DNA of 64,000 nucleotides, from NCBI RefSeq assembly GCF_004193775.1, contig NC_041009.1, positions 46,307,534-46,371,533 of the forward strand, read 5' to 3'. Under the pieces are notes generated by a model. The model was not told where the DNA came from, did no database searches, and saw only the letters and a list, made by a program, of their open reading frames with translations. The position numbers were made by a program, and so were the translations under genes. The number at the start of each line of letters is the position of its first letter. The stretch's first letter is position 1. Below, one piece after another: positions 23,076 through 34,625 of this stretch. The stretch comes from Glycine soja (Eukaryota; Streptophyta; Magnoliopsida; Fabales; Fabaceae).

Positions 23076-24051
23076 TGCTGCGTATGGATCTTTCCTCCCA
23101 TTCTTTTTACAACCATTACCAATGGAAAGAGGAATAAGAGATACCTTTCTAATTTCAGCCACCTACCTACGTAGCAGCCATGATTTATTTCGTGGTCATC
23201 ACAACAAGTTGTCTTATGATATTTGCAATTTGATTTAAGACTGATGTTCTTAGACAAATCCCACCAACGATGGATACTTATGGTCTAAAAAAATTATTTA
23301 TACTATTTTTAAAATTAAATCATTTTTTAATTCACGGTATCCTAGGATTAATCTCTTAAGATATTAAGATCCATTTAAAATGTTTATTTTAAATAAATTA
23401 ACAATCAGCCAGTATAGATAAGCTCAATCTCTCAGGAGGAGAGAATTAGCTAAGAAATAAATGAATAAATAATAGAATTGTGTTGTTACATTGACAAATA
23501 AAATAAAATAGGTTTACAAATTATTCTATCTAACCAAATTTCCAGAATTGGAAGTATGAAACTAGTTATTGCCAGTGATCCTTTTTTCCCCCCTATTCAT
23601 CATTATTAGCAAGGAACGTGATTGATTAAGCATTGTACAAGTTGGCATTTGTCATGGTTAGTTAAACAGGTGCAATGCAGTGATACCATGAAAGTAAGAA
23701 ACCATAAAGGCTTTCACTAAACTAGTTTTTTTCTATCTTAATGATCTTCTCCATAACACTAAGCAAAGTAAAAATAGAGATAATATATTATAAACATAAC
23801 CAAAAGTTTTAAGCCCAAACATCCTTGGAGAGTCCTGTAGAAGATTTTGAATAATTTAGAGACAGAGCACATGACTTTATTTGGTCACTAACTGATGAAC
23901 ATGAGAATGACTTCGTTAAGAAAAAAGAATGTACAAAAATTGGTGAAGAGACAGAATTTCTGACTGATTTTAACTTTAAACAACTTAGAGTTTCTGGAGA
24001 CAAATGCAGAATATACGATGTAATGTACCTTGAGAGAGGGCTCAAGAGACA

Positions 24052-26885
24052 TTATGCAGTGTGTGTGATATTAACAGCCCTATTCAATCTCTCAAGAATT
24101 CCACTAGCTTTCCTCTTAGCCCTTGATGTTCCATGCTTTGCTAGCTCAGAGATTGTTTTGTGGCTGTTCTCCTCTTCCCTTATTTCCTTCAACTTTGATC
24201 TATCATACAGACAAATGGTTTGAAGGATTGCTACACAATTCTCCTTGTTGCGTTCGCATGAGCTCTCTCTGATGATCCTCAGCAAGCTAGGAACAGCTCC
24301 AAGATCTCCCATGTCATGAACAGCCCTCTGGTGACTTGAAAGCAGTGCAAGAATAGCTAGTAACTCAGCAACATGAATCTGCTTATTTATCTTTGCCAAA
24401 ATCACCCTCACTGCGCCGTCCTTCTCGGCTCTTGCCTTGTTCTCATGCATTACACATATGTTAAAAATTGCTGAAGCAACATCCTTCATGGCTAAGGGAT
24501 GCCCTTCTTCCAAGAGGTCAATTAACGGCTTCAAAACTCCAGATTTCCCTATGAGTTCCTTGTTTGAGTCGAGAGCTGATAAAGTGAAAAGCGCAGCTGC
24601 GGCATTGCTCCTCGTTTCAATTGTTCCGGATCTCAATGCTCTCATAAGGAGAGGAATTACCATAGGAGTTTCAGCCACTAGCTTTTTGTTGTTATCATGA
24701 ATAGAGATGTTGAGGAGTGTTGTGATTACATCTTCTTGGAGATCAGGGTGAACACTACCAAAAGAATCACTGCCACAAATTGGCTTAAGCAATTGGGGAA
24801 TGGCATCTGCAGAATCACAGAAGAGTACCCGGAAACAAGGATACTTTTTTGTCAGCAAGCGCAGTTCTTTTGCAGCCGTCTTCTGATCAGAAAGTGTTGA
24901 TGACATTTTCTTAAGCAAACAAAGAAAATGCTCACGGTCGGCTTCGTTTAAACCTTCCTCATCAATATATTGAACAGTATTCGACAATTCAATCCCCTGG
25001 TTTTTAGACCATTGCTCAATCATTTCCCTTATTAGATGATTTGGTGTAAGCACAGTGTGTGAAAGGACTTGATGTGTCCGAGGGCAAGTCCTATTTCCAG
25101 CATTTAGCCATTTTTGAATGAAAGGTCTGTCATATGTCTGCATAATTGACACCAAACGATGCTACATATTAGCAACCAAAAGAGGGAAACAAAATGAATC
25201 ATTGTTCATAATTAGACAGGGAAAATATCTGCACAATCTCAAATTTGTTCCAAACCATCACTGATTCACTCAAAACCAATCAGAATTCAGAAATATCATT
25301 GCACAGAAAAAGGCTTAGGACAGAAAGAAAGGGAAAAAAAAAGGTAGTCACGGTGGTGGAAGACATCACTGTACTAATTTGGAAAAAGAAAAAGGCCAAG
25401 AACACTAGAATTTAATTATTCCCTTTTGAGAAAACCAGTCAAAAGTTCTACACAAAGATACAATCACCACCGCCACTCACTCACTCACAAGAATCACATT
25501 TATGAACAGAGAATATTATTCTTTTTTCACCTCCCCACTCTTTCTCTTTCCATCCACAATGGCTATCATAGGCATATCATCAAATTGCCCTTTTCCTTTT
25601 TCTTTTTCCTCTTTTTTGTTTCTTGAAACATACATTTGAAACATGAATGCAGTAAAGCTAACAACATAAATAGAGGGAAGATCACAGAAATTCCGCAAAT
25701 CAAACAAAAAGTACTTGGCATTGAACTTCCATTGACAGCAAATGTAAAACAATTCCAAAATAAAATCCAGCAAGTCCCACTCACATTGAACAGCAAAATG
25801 TAAAAGCAAAACAATCAAACAGGTTAAAAACTGTTTTGATTGAAGAAGAAAAAATAAACAAGAAGAAACAGAAAGACAAAGAGAAAACTACAATTCCAAA
25901 TGCTGAAACGATTTATCTTCACATTTGTTAAAATAGATAATATGAACTATATTATTAACTTCATTAAATAAATTAAAAAAATATATATCTCTAAGGTTCT
26001 GCACTGGACTAGTAAAGAGCTGAATATATTCCTTTTCTATCTTTCCCATACCTTTTAGTCACTTAACATGGAATAAAGTACAGAAATTCCAGAAAAGAGA
26101 GATGGACAAAAGGCCAAAATCAGATTCTATATCTCCACTTTAGTTAAACTTAATTCCAAAAGAAAATAGAAATTAAAAAAAAACATTTTTGTTAAGAACT
26201 TTCTACCCCTTTATGCCACACCAGAATAATTCATCAACTCATTTTTCTAGGCACCAAGATATTTATTAAAATTAATAGCAATAATAATAACAACACCCCA
26301 GTTTTATTGTATTTTGTCTTTCCTTCTGTTTCCAGCATTTTCTCAGAAACCATAAACACATCAAATTGTTATTATCATTATTACTCTTCAGACTTTTTTT
26401 TTTTACAAATATTTATAACATTTCATTTAAGGGTATTAAATGAAAAAAAAAAACAAATGCATTTAATCTCTTAAAAATTATAACTTACTAGTACCTGCTA
26501 AATAAGAGGATTAATAGAAAAAGAAAAAGAAAATTGTTGGAAGATTCAGAATTCTTGTTATACACTTGAAAATTGTGACACTAACCTGACCAGAAGCCAC
26601 AATGACAGGATCTCTCATCAATTCCTTGGAAAGAGGGCACTTGAATTCATCAGGGCAAGAAGAAGCGACACTCTTGTTGTGAAGCTTCAGAGACAGTGAA
26701 GACCTGTTTCTGAGCTTCAACTCCTTGAGAACACAGAGAGTCTCTTTGGCCTGATCAATGGTCTCAGTGCTGCAATCCTCATCATGCACAATAGACTTCA
26801 CCAACCTCTGAAGCTCCCTCTTCAACTCTTTGGCCTTCTTCACCATCACCCCTGGATCAGACTCCAACACCCCTGGCTTTGCCAT
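24052..26885 (-). CDS. PUB9: U-box/ARM-repeat E3 ubiquitin ligase, PUB9-like
   Basis: A 461-residue plant U-box protein that matches Arabidopsis PUB9 almost end to end (about 460 residues). Exon 1 is 26586-26885 and exon 2 is 24052-25137. The 1448-base intron (25138-26585) is GT-AG, phase 0, and falls inside the U-box between Gln100 and Thr101. Residues 1-75 are a basic helical leader. The U-box spans about 77-150 (CPDEFKCPLSKELMRDPVIV, then TYDRPFIQKWL and NRTCPRT). The remainder is armadillo repeats with LLNISIHDNNKKLV, RSNAAAALFTLSALDSNKEL and AIFNICVMHENKARA motifs. The C-terminus ends in ITHTA, as in PUB9. Such ligases receive E2-bound ubiquitin and pass it to substrates held by the ARM repeats. 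The ATG at 26885 gives MAKPGVLESDP, the family start. Confidence 0.95.
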
Positions 26886-28949
26886 GTGCTGATGAATGAT
26901 GATGATCCTAATGGATCAGACACCCCCCAAAAGCCTTCAACTTTTACAACAACAAACAACCCCAGAAGTTTATATGTATTAAAAATTGAAAATTTTGGTT
27001 CAGGGAATGGAGAAGCAGAGAATATCAGTGGAGGAAGCACTATGTTTCATCTTCTCTTCTTTCTCTCTCTCCTTTACGTGTTGCTTCTCTTCTTTAAAAA
27101 AAGAAAGGAAATTTGTGTGTGCTTGTGTTTTGTGTCAATTGTGTGAGAGTGAGTCTCTTTCTTTCTATGTGCCGGTTTGGCTGCTTTTATTATTCGGCTG
27201 GCTTCTATTCTCGGTAACATTTAACTGTTGAGAGGAAAACAAGGACATTACCATAAAGACACAACAAGCTCATAACTCCACCTTAGTTTGTTTTCTCTCT
27301 CTGTCTCTCACTAGACTTTATGCTCCTTATATTAATACTACTAATATCTCACTTCCTTGGTTTGTGTATTGGCATAATTGATCCGCAAGTCTTTCACTCT
27401 CAAAGATGTGAGAGTTAGAGAGAGAAAAGTGGTAATATTCTCCTAGGCTTATCCCCCAAGTTTTGATGGTTTTTTTTTTCTTTTCTTTTGTGTGTGAAGT
27501 GATATATTTGTAAGAAAGAAGTAGGTATATTTTGTATAGAAGTTTTTAGAATATTTAATTTTATTCATGAGTTGTATATGTAGAGAAAAAGTGTAATACA
27601 AAATTTAAATACTAACATTATCTTAGTCTTAAAATCAAATTCTTAATCTTCTAAAAAGATAAGATCAAATCCTTATTTTTATCTAAACAAATTCATGATA
27701 TTTTTTAAATTTATATCATATCCTAAAGATTTCAAACAAATAATAAATTTTTTAAAATAAACTAAATATTTTTTTAAACTGAAGATATCAAGCATATTCT
27801 CGAACACTCTTTATTTTATTTTATTTTATTGATTTACTAATTAAAAATGATCATGTGTCTTATAGATTAAAATAATTAAAAAAATGTGTAATTTGGTCTC
27901 TTAGAAACTGCAATTGTACTATTTGGTCATCAAGATCAGTGTTTCTTTATGCAAATTGACTCTGGATTATTATTTTACAAGGAAATTCTTCTTTCGAAGT
28001 TATCAACTAACTCATCTCTTTGAAAAGTTAGTTTATATAAACAAACAATTTTAGGGATTAAAACGACACAAATTATATTTTTACTCAATAAAAAGGAAGA
28101 AATATTGCAAATTAGTTATAGGTTGGAATCTTTAATTTAATTACAAGGTGTTTTATTTTTTACTTAAAGATTACAGAGTGAAAGAGTTTAATCAGTTGTT
28201 GTAATCTATAATTCATTCTTATTATATGTTTAATTAATTATATGTTTAAAAGAAGTAGTTTTTTTTCCAAAAGACTTAGCATTTTCGTTCTTACAATTGA
28301 CAGAGACAATGTCAATAACGCATTTTACTTTTAATACTCTCTATGTTATCATAATTAATTAAGCATTACTATTAGCCTAATTAAGAGGAAGTGGACCCAA
28401 ATTATTTAAGGAGACTCACATAAAATAGTACTTATTAATGAATAAAAATTAATTTTAAGTTCCATCTAAATAATTTTTTTATACTTTTATAAATTTAAAT
28501 ATAAATTATATTTAAACTGAAAATAGTTATACAATAAAACTATTTAATTGACCATTATTCTTAAGTTATTTTGGAAAAAGCTAATTTAATAATGTCATCA
28601 AGTTTGACTTCATATAAAAATTTAATGTCATATTAGTTTTATAACTGGCGATCTGTCAAAATAACAAATGAAGTGTAATTAATAGTTTGGACTTTTTTGT
28701 ATCTAAATATTTGAGTTGCGATATTACATTTTCATGGTATGTTAAAAAAAATTTAAACTTGCGTAAAAAAAAATTAAAACTAGAATTATGGAAAAATTTA
28801 ATTTGAATAAATACAAAATTATTGATCTATTTGATACTATGGATTAAGATACTCTTATACGTAAGTTAAGTTTTTAATTCTTTTATTAACTTTTGATTTT
28901 ATAATAAATATTTAAATTTTATTATATACTACTAATTGACTGATAATCA
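26886..28949. other. PUB9-like 5' leader, promoter and AT-rich spacer
   Basis: The first few hundred bases should be the 5' UTR and promoter of the minus-strand PUB9-like gene. They include CT-rich tracts (27020-27170, 27290-27310). The remainder is AT-rich with no recognisable gene. Confidence 0.5.
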
Positions 28950-29175
28950 CTCCCTCCGCTGAAAATAATTATCCTAATAAGTTATTTTACATAGATAAAG
29001 AAAAAATAATAAATAGATAAAATAAAATGATAATTTTATAAAATTAACCTTATATTATTATTAATTTATTTATAGATTATCCACCATTAATAGGACAATT
29101 ATATACCAAGATAATTAATATTACATTAAAAAACTAAAATGACAACTATTTTAGAATAATTCTTTTTTCTTACAA
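28950..29175. mobile_element. Stowaway-like MITE (Tc1/mariner type)
   Basis: The left end reads CTCCCTCCGCTGAAAATAAT, the classic Stowaway terminus. The right end, reverse-complemented, contains TCTAAAATAGTTGTCATTTT, which matches the subterminal consensus of the same group, although the outermost bases have decayed. The length of about 226 bp is typical. The element is noncoding. Confidence 0.65.
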
Positions 29176-29900
29176 AAAATTATAAGGAAAAAAATTAATT
29201 AACAAAGAATGAATTTCTATGCAATTTACATAAATTCCATCCGAGAGACGGATTCAATTATATAAGAATGGGGCAATTGCCGCCACAAAGTTTTAAAAAT
29301 TACTAATATAATATATATGTAGTTATAAATTGCTCCATAATATAAAATAAATTATAAAAAATTGCTTTAAGATAAGTTTGCTCCCACAAATTTATTTATA
29401 GAAATTTTGTCACCACATAATTTTTTTTGGATCATCACTTATTTCATATCATTAAATTATTTTATTGACTATTTTAATGTTCATTTATATAATTATGATT
29501 ATATGGTAATATAAAAAGAAATGTTGATTTTAGAATGGAACGCGTATTGTTCAATTAATGTACTGTGGCAGAAGTTTCAATTTCAAATAAAACTGAAAAA
29601 CACCAATAACATTTATTACATAATTTTTAGTCAACCAATTGATAACGATCGAATAACTAAGCGATTGATTTGTAGTACAAATATTTCATTTTCTTTCTCT
29701 ATTTACCTCACATTTTAGTTAGTAAGTATATTGTTAAATGGCTCTATAAAATTAAAAAATATAACCCATTATTGGTTCTGAAAAAAAAACCCACTATTGG
29801 ATAAAGAAATAGAGCTTATATCATTATAAATGGAAAGCTTTTCTTGCTTAAAGGAATATAATATCTTTTTAAAGGAATGTGATTTCTTTACTACATTGTG

Positions 29901-29980
<80 letters not shown>

Positions 29981-30096
29981 CCTCAATGGTTGGAAAAATA
30001 GCTTTACTCTTACAGTGACTATAAGCTAATGGTGTCGGTAACATATATAACGTCTTGTCGAAACATTGGAAATGTTATTCAACTACTATATTGTCG
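29176..30096. other. AT-rich spacer with long AT microsatellite
   Basis: No gene. The frames reported on both strands across 29770-30044 are translations of the AT repeat (alternating Ile-Tyr). Confidence 0.6.
29904..29977. repeat. (AT)37 microsatellite
   Basis: 74 uninterrupted bases of alternating A and T. Perfect dinucleotide repeats of this length are normally highly variable between individuals. Confidence 0.98.
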
Positions 30097-30345
30097 TTAA
30101 TGAAAGTTCATTCAGCAAGCATGGCTGTCAAAGAAAAATGTATACCCTGCATATGAATAAACTGAAATGTTCACCAACAAAGGTGGAATAGAAACATTAG
30201 GTATAACTTAGTTTTAACAATTAATGAAAGTTCATTCAGCACGCGTGCTTGTCGAATAAAATCTAAAACCCTGCTTATGAAGATACAGAAATGTTCACCT
30301 GCAAAACTTGAATAGAACATTGAATTCAAACCATTTTTTTTTTCT
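30097..30345. repeat. Tandem duplication with 124-bp period
   Basis: TGAAAGTTCATTCAGCA occurs at 30101 and again at 30225. Similarity continues through ACCCTGC..ATGAA and GAAATGTTCACC to GAATAGAA in both units. The minus strand has a recurring FxGEHFxxFI...LNELSL translation, but with stops in the left copy. No known gene is recognised. Confidence 0.7.
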
Positions 30346-30839
30346 GTTATAGAACAAGAGTATTTTTTTGCTGGAGACAACTTTATTTGATTATGATAGA
30401 AATGCTGAGTAATAGAATTTTCCCAAAAATTAAACTGTAACTACATAATATAAACTAAATTTTCCATAAATTTATATTAAAACATATAAAAAAAACATCC
30501 CGTGTTAAAAACAAACAAGAAGACATTTGAGTTAAACCATGTTTTCACTGGAAAAATAACTAATTTTCCTTTGAACAAATAAAACAGAACAAAATATAAA
30601 AACTGGTAACACTGTATATTAGAAAAATAAAATTTAAAGGTATATCATTGAGTGAGATTGCTGACAAGAAGGAAGTGGGTACTGGCCAGCATGACAGGTA
30701 AGTGATAGTTCATCCATCTGCATACAAAAACTCATATTTTTTAAAAAATAAAAAATAGTAATAATACTTGGAACATTAGATAAATTAGTATATGATTAAT
30801 GAGATGGGAAGTGTGTAGTGTAGCGAGACTGAGGGAATA
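30346..30839. other. AT-rich spacer
   Basis: Nothing recognisable seen. Confidence 0.5.
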
Positions 30840-31300
30840 GGTGGGTCCCCATGGCCCATCCTGCACGCAATCACGGACTTCACGGCCCTTACAGCTGGCA
30901 CGCCGCGTTGGTAAAACTTGTTTTGTACTCGTCTTCGCCACGGGGCGCGATCTGCTGCACCCGGTACTACGCTAATATACTGTACCCTCTTTCTTACAGT
31001 CGTACGCCTCTCGCTCCGAAGGGTTTTGTTCCGCTACGCTCGGCTACCGTGCTCGAATGCTGCACCCGCATTTACACGTGGTGGAGTTATCGATGTTGTA
31101 CACGTAGGTTGCAGGATGAGGACACGTGGCGAATTCGTGTCATTCTCCGACAAGAATTCTGGGAAACGGAGACGTATGGGTTCCATCAATAATTTTAATG
31201 TGTGAGCAGTAATGTGAGAACCGGGTCGACCGGCCCATGCATTAAGTGCAGCGAACCGGGTCGAACTGAACCGAATCGGTTCGGCTTTGTGTGCTATTAC
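30840..31300. promoter_or_regulatory. GC-rich island with G-box/ABRE cluster
   Basis: This stretch is much richer in G and C than its surroundings. It contains two perfect CACGTG G-boxes (31075-31080 and 31123-31128, the second as ACACGTGGC) with a CACGTA site between them at 31101-31106. The GCTGCACCCG motif occurs twice (about 30955 and 31059). Open frames of 113 codons (30851-31192) and 95 codons (30918-31205) cross it but resemble no family I know. An AACCGGGTCGA motif repeats at about 31219 and 31254. It could be a promoter region, an unrecognised short gene or a noncoding RNA. Confidence 0.35.
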
Positions 31301-34205
31301 CTTGCATGGCCCGGGACTGTGAATGCAAATTTTGGATGAGAATATGATTTACTCTTATTTTTGTTCATGTTTTTAAAAATCATTTTATTACCTTTAAGGT
31401 TTTAACTTTAAGTAGCCATTTTGTTCAGGAGATCTTCAATTTTATATGTGTTACATTACAAATGTGTGAACATTTACCCGGATGCAAAATATGTACGAAT
31501 ATTTAACCGAGAAAAACCTTGCATGTTTAATTGTTTCTATTAAAATTTATACCTCTGAAATATTTGCAAAATAGCAAGTATTTGTGTATTGCACAAGTTT
31601 TTTTTTAAAAAAAGAAATAAAAATTAAAATGTGAACTAGAAATATTTAATAATTCTTTTTAACATTATAAGCAACTAATTCAATAAGGTTTTTAAAATAT
31701 GAATTAAATAACTTTGTTTAAATTGAAATAATTGATTAATTAAAGAATACATCCTAAAGTATAAATAAATTTTTTTAAATATGCATTTTTTATTATATGC
31801 ATAATTTGTTGAGTATTTAATTAATTATTTTGTATATCAATTAATGGAATTATTAGTTTAATCAGATAGCATTTTATTGTCCGTTGAAAAAAAGAATACT
31901 CTCATTTAATGTGATTATAAAATTTGTTTCACATTCAATATTTTTTTTTCATAAGTGAATAAAAAATGAATATTTGTCATAAAGAGGATAAGCATTCTCA
32001 CTATATCATTCCCTAGTAAAGGTTTAATACGAAATGAATATTTTTATAGTATCAACTATATAATTTTATTTTTCAATATTTTCAATTCATGATAAATTGT
32101 GCCATAATGAATATTTGCATGATTAAATTGACCTCGATAAATTATAAAATTTATAAATATCCTTCATATTTTAATTAAGAATTATATTAAGATATTGATG
32201 AATGCAAATTAACTTGAATGTATATTTAATTAATTCACCTAATCAACTTATTTTTAAATATTTATTTTTTATTGTTTAGTAAATAAAATTATTAAAAATA
32301 TAATCTCAACTAAACACACTTACGTGTATAAAGATGAGTTGACACCTGATGCAATTGTTTGAAAGATGTGCGCGTGGCCTCATTTGCACATGCCCCTGGA
32401 TTATTGGATCTTTGCCTTTCATCCCCTTTGCTTGAGCCTGACGGTGATAATTCATATATTTTTATTGCATAAAATTGAAATTTTACACACACATATATTC
32501 ATAACGATTTAATAAATAGGCTTATTACTTAGTAATCTCTTGCGTGTCATAAAAAAATAGTAATATATTGCGTCAAACGGATAATTAATTTAGTACAAAT
32601 AAAACAAATGACATGCTTTTTAAGAAGTTGTTTTTTAAACATTATTAGATACATATATGTTTTGTATATTTATATTTATTTTATTACCTATAATTTAGTA
32701 TTAAATATATTAAAAAATGTTCAATTAACAATATAAGGATATTTAGGAAATTATGGTCTTATATGTTATATCTGTTGATACTCTTTTTTTTACAGAAACA
32801 TATGTGTTGATATGGTTGAAAAATACTACATGTGTGTGGATTTTGATGATGGCAATAATAATAATAATAAAACAAAATTTCATGATTAGAGTTCTCAATT
32901 GTATATAGCCTATATGATCATTCCATCCAAACTCTTTTGTTGTGCCCGTAAGAATACGACTCGACAATAATTATGAAATGCACTTGTATCATTGCCAAGA
33001 GAATGAACTTCATCAAAGGATAACACCTCAAAATTTGTTTTCGTTGGAGTCATATGCAACACCAATAATGTCATATATTCTTTTTTTTTATCATGCAATG
33101 TCATGTATTTATGGTAACATGTGCTGTTGAGTTCAAAAGTTGAAAGAAAATAAAGAGAAGAAAAAAAAATGTATTGACATGGAACAAGGGTTGAAGTACA
33201 TTTAAGGGCACTTTACTTGAATGGGTGATGGTTAATATATGAAGTTCTTCTAGTGGTGTACCAAACTCGAAAGACCAGTCGATCGATTTGAGTTATTTTG
33301 ATATCCTAAGAACTGAAGAAGAAAATATGCTTATTAGGACCTTCAAGAGTGGGGCACAAATAATATTGAAAGCTATGTCTCACACGTCCACTGCCCTTAA
33401 AACGAAGTTGGATAAGTTTTGACAAAAAGAATTCAATGGATTCATGAAATTTGAGTTGAAGCCCCCTTGCCCTTTGTTTTGGAACGCAAAAGGATCCAGA
33501 AATAAAGTCAATTCTACTGTTTAAATGATGTCAGTATTTCCACCCACCAAAATTACTTTACCCTTGTTTATTTTGTGTTAATATTATTCTATTCAGAAAA
33601 GAAAAAAAATACCTTTATGTTTGTTTCTATCATATCAAATCTATGAAAGACGTTCTAACAAATCGTGCCCTTTTACTTTGTCGGCAAGGTCGGGTGGTGT
33701 TAAACAGTCTATTATCTATAAGTGTCCAAAACATCATGATTTGTTCTTAAAAATTAGACTAGTTTACTTAAAACATGCAGAAACGCACTTGCTAACCTTG
33801 CACAAAAATAAATTTGATTTGAAATGTTTATAACCCTGAAATCAACTCCTTTATTGAGCGTAAAATCAAACACGAAAAATGAGACTTTCATAAGTCACAC
33901 GGTGGATTTGTTAAACATACAAAAAAATAAGAATTATAAATGTATTTTTAATCCGTTAAATTTGAATAATTTTTTTAATTCTTTAAATTTAAAGTTATTT
34001 TTTATTTTCTGAAATTCGTAAAATATTGTTTTTAATTTTTTTGCACATTGTGAGTCAAATAAAGAATAAAAAATTTATAATTTATGACAATTTTTAATTA
34101 GAATTTAATTTTCTATTTATATTTGAAGGTTTAATTTTCTTATGATTTAAAACTGTCATAATAATCAAGTCAATAAAAAAAATTAAAGCAATGAATGATT
34201 TTTTA
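31301..34205. other. AT-rich spacer
   Basis: No supported gene. A 60-codon minus frame at 32310-32492 has a moderately protein-like stretch (SPSGSSKGDERQRSNN), but I cannot place it in a family and it lacks splice or start context. Remaining frames are short. Confidence 0.45.
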
Positions 34206-34625
34206 CACTACAAAATAGAGCTAAATTTAGAAACGGAAGAACTGGTTGCTAAAATGACTATATAAGTCGCTGATCATTGTTGTCACAGATTTAGTGACCC
34301 CATGTCATCGGTAGCAAAAAATCCGTCACAAATAGAACATTAGTCGGTCGCTAAATAAAAAATTTAGCGATTGATAATAGCAGCTGCAGAAATATTCAAT
34401 CTGGCAGTGAATCCCCCAGTCACTATTTTTATCGTCTGTCGCTAAGTTAAAAATATAATTAGCGTTGCTAATCCAGTGGCAATTTTGGAAGGCTAATTCA
34501 GTGGCAATTTTAGAAAATTAATTCGGTGGCTATTTAGGTTTTGTGTCTGCCACCAAATTATCGGTCACTATTTTTAGCATTTGAAGTTTGATCACTAAAT
34601 TCAGCAACTAATATAAAATAAAAAA
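34206..34625. mobile_element. CACTA (En/Spm) transposon terminus
   Basis: The sequence starts CACTACAAAATAGAGC, matching the CACTA terminal signature. It is followed by a dense set of subterminal motifs in both orientations (GTCGCTAA, CGGTCGCTAAAT, TGTCGCTAAGTT, CGGTCACTATTTTTAGC), a hallmark of this superfamily. I found no matching TTTTGTAGTG end in the window and no transposase, so this is an isolated or truncated end. Confidence 0.65.

Larger units (their letters stand above)
21346..24051. other. Spacer between PPR pseudogene and PUB9-like gene
   Basis: Contains a degenerate AT-rich tandem array (21820-22085), a two-copy 75-bp direct repeat (22926-23075) and the 3' UTR region of PUB9 near the right end. 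Frames at 22732-22920 and 22878-23162 (minus) are not recognisable and overlap the 75-bp repeat, so no gene is called. Confidence 0.5.

Noticed and set aside
23809..24045. Minus-strand 78-codon frame below PUB9 as an extra exon
   Set aside because: The PUB9 frame already ends with the family's normal C-terminus at 24052, so this is most likely 3' UTR.
29769..30044. Ile-Tyr repeat proteins on both strands
   Set aside because: They are translations of the AT microsatellite.
32310..32492. Minus-strand frame as a secreted signalling peptide gene
   Set aside because: There is no signal peptide, and the SPSG-containing stretch does not match a peptide-hormone motif closely enough.
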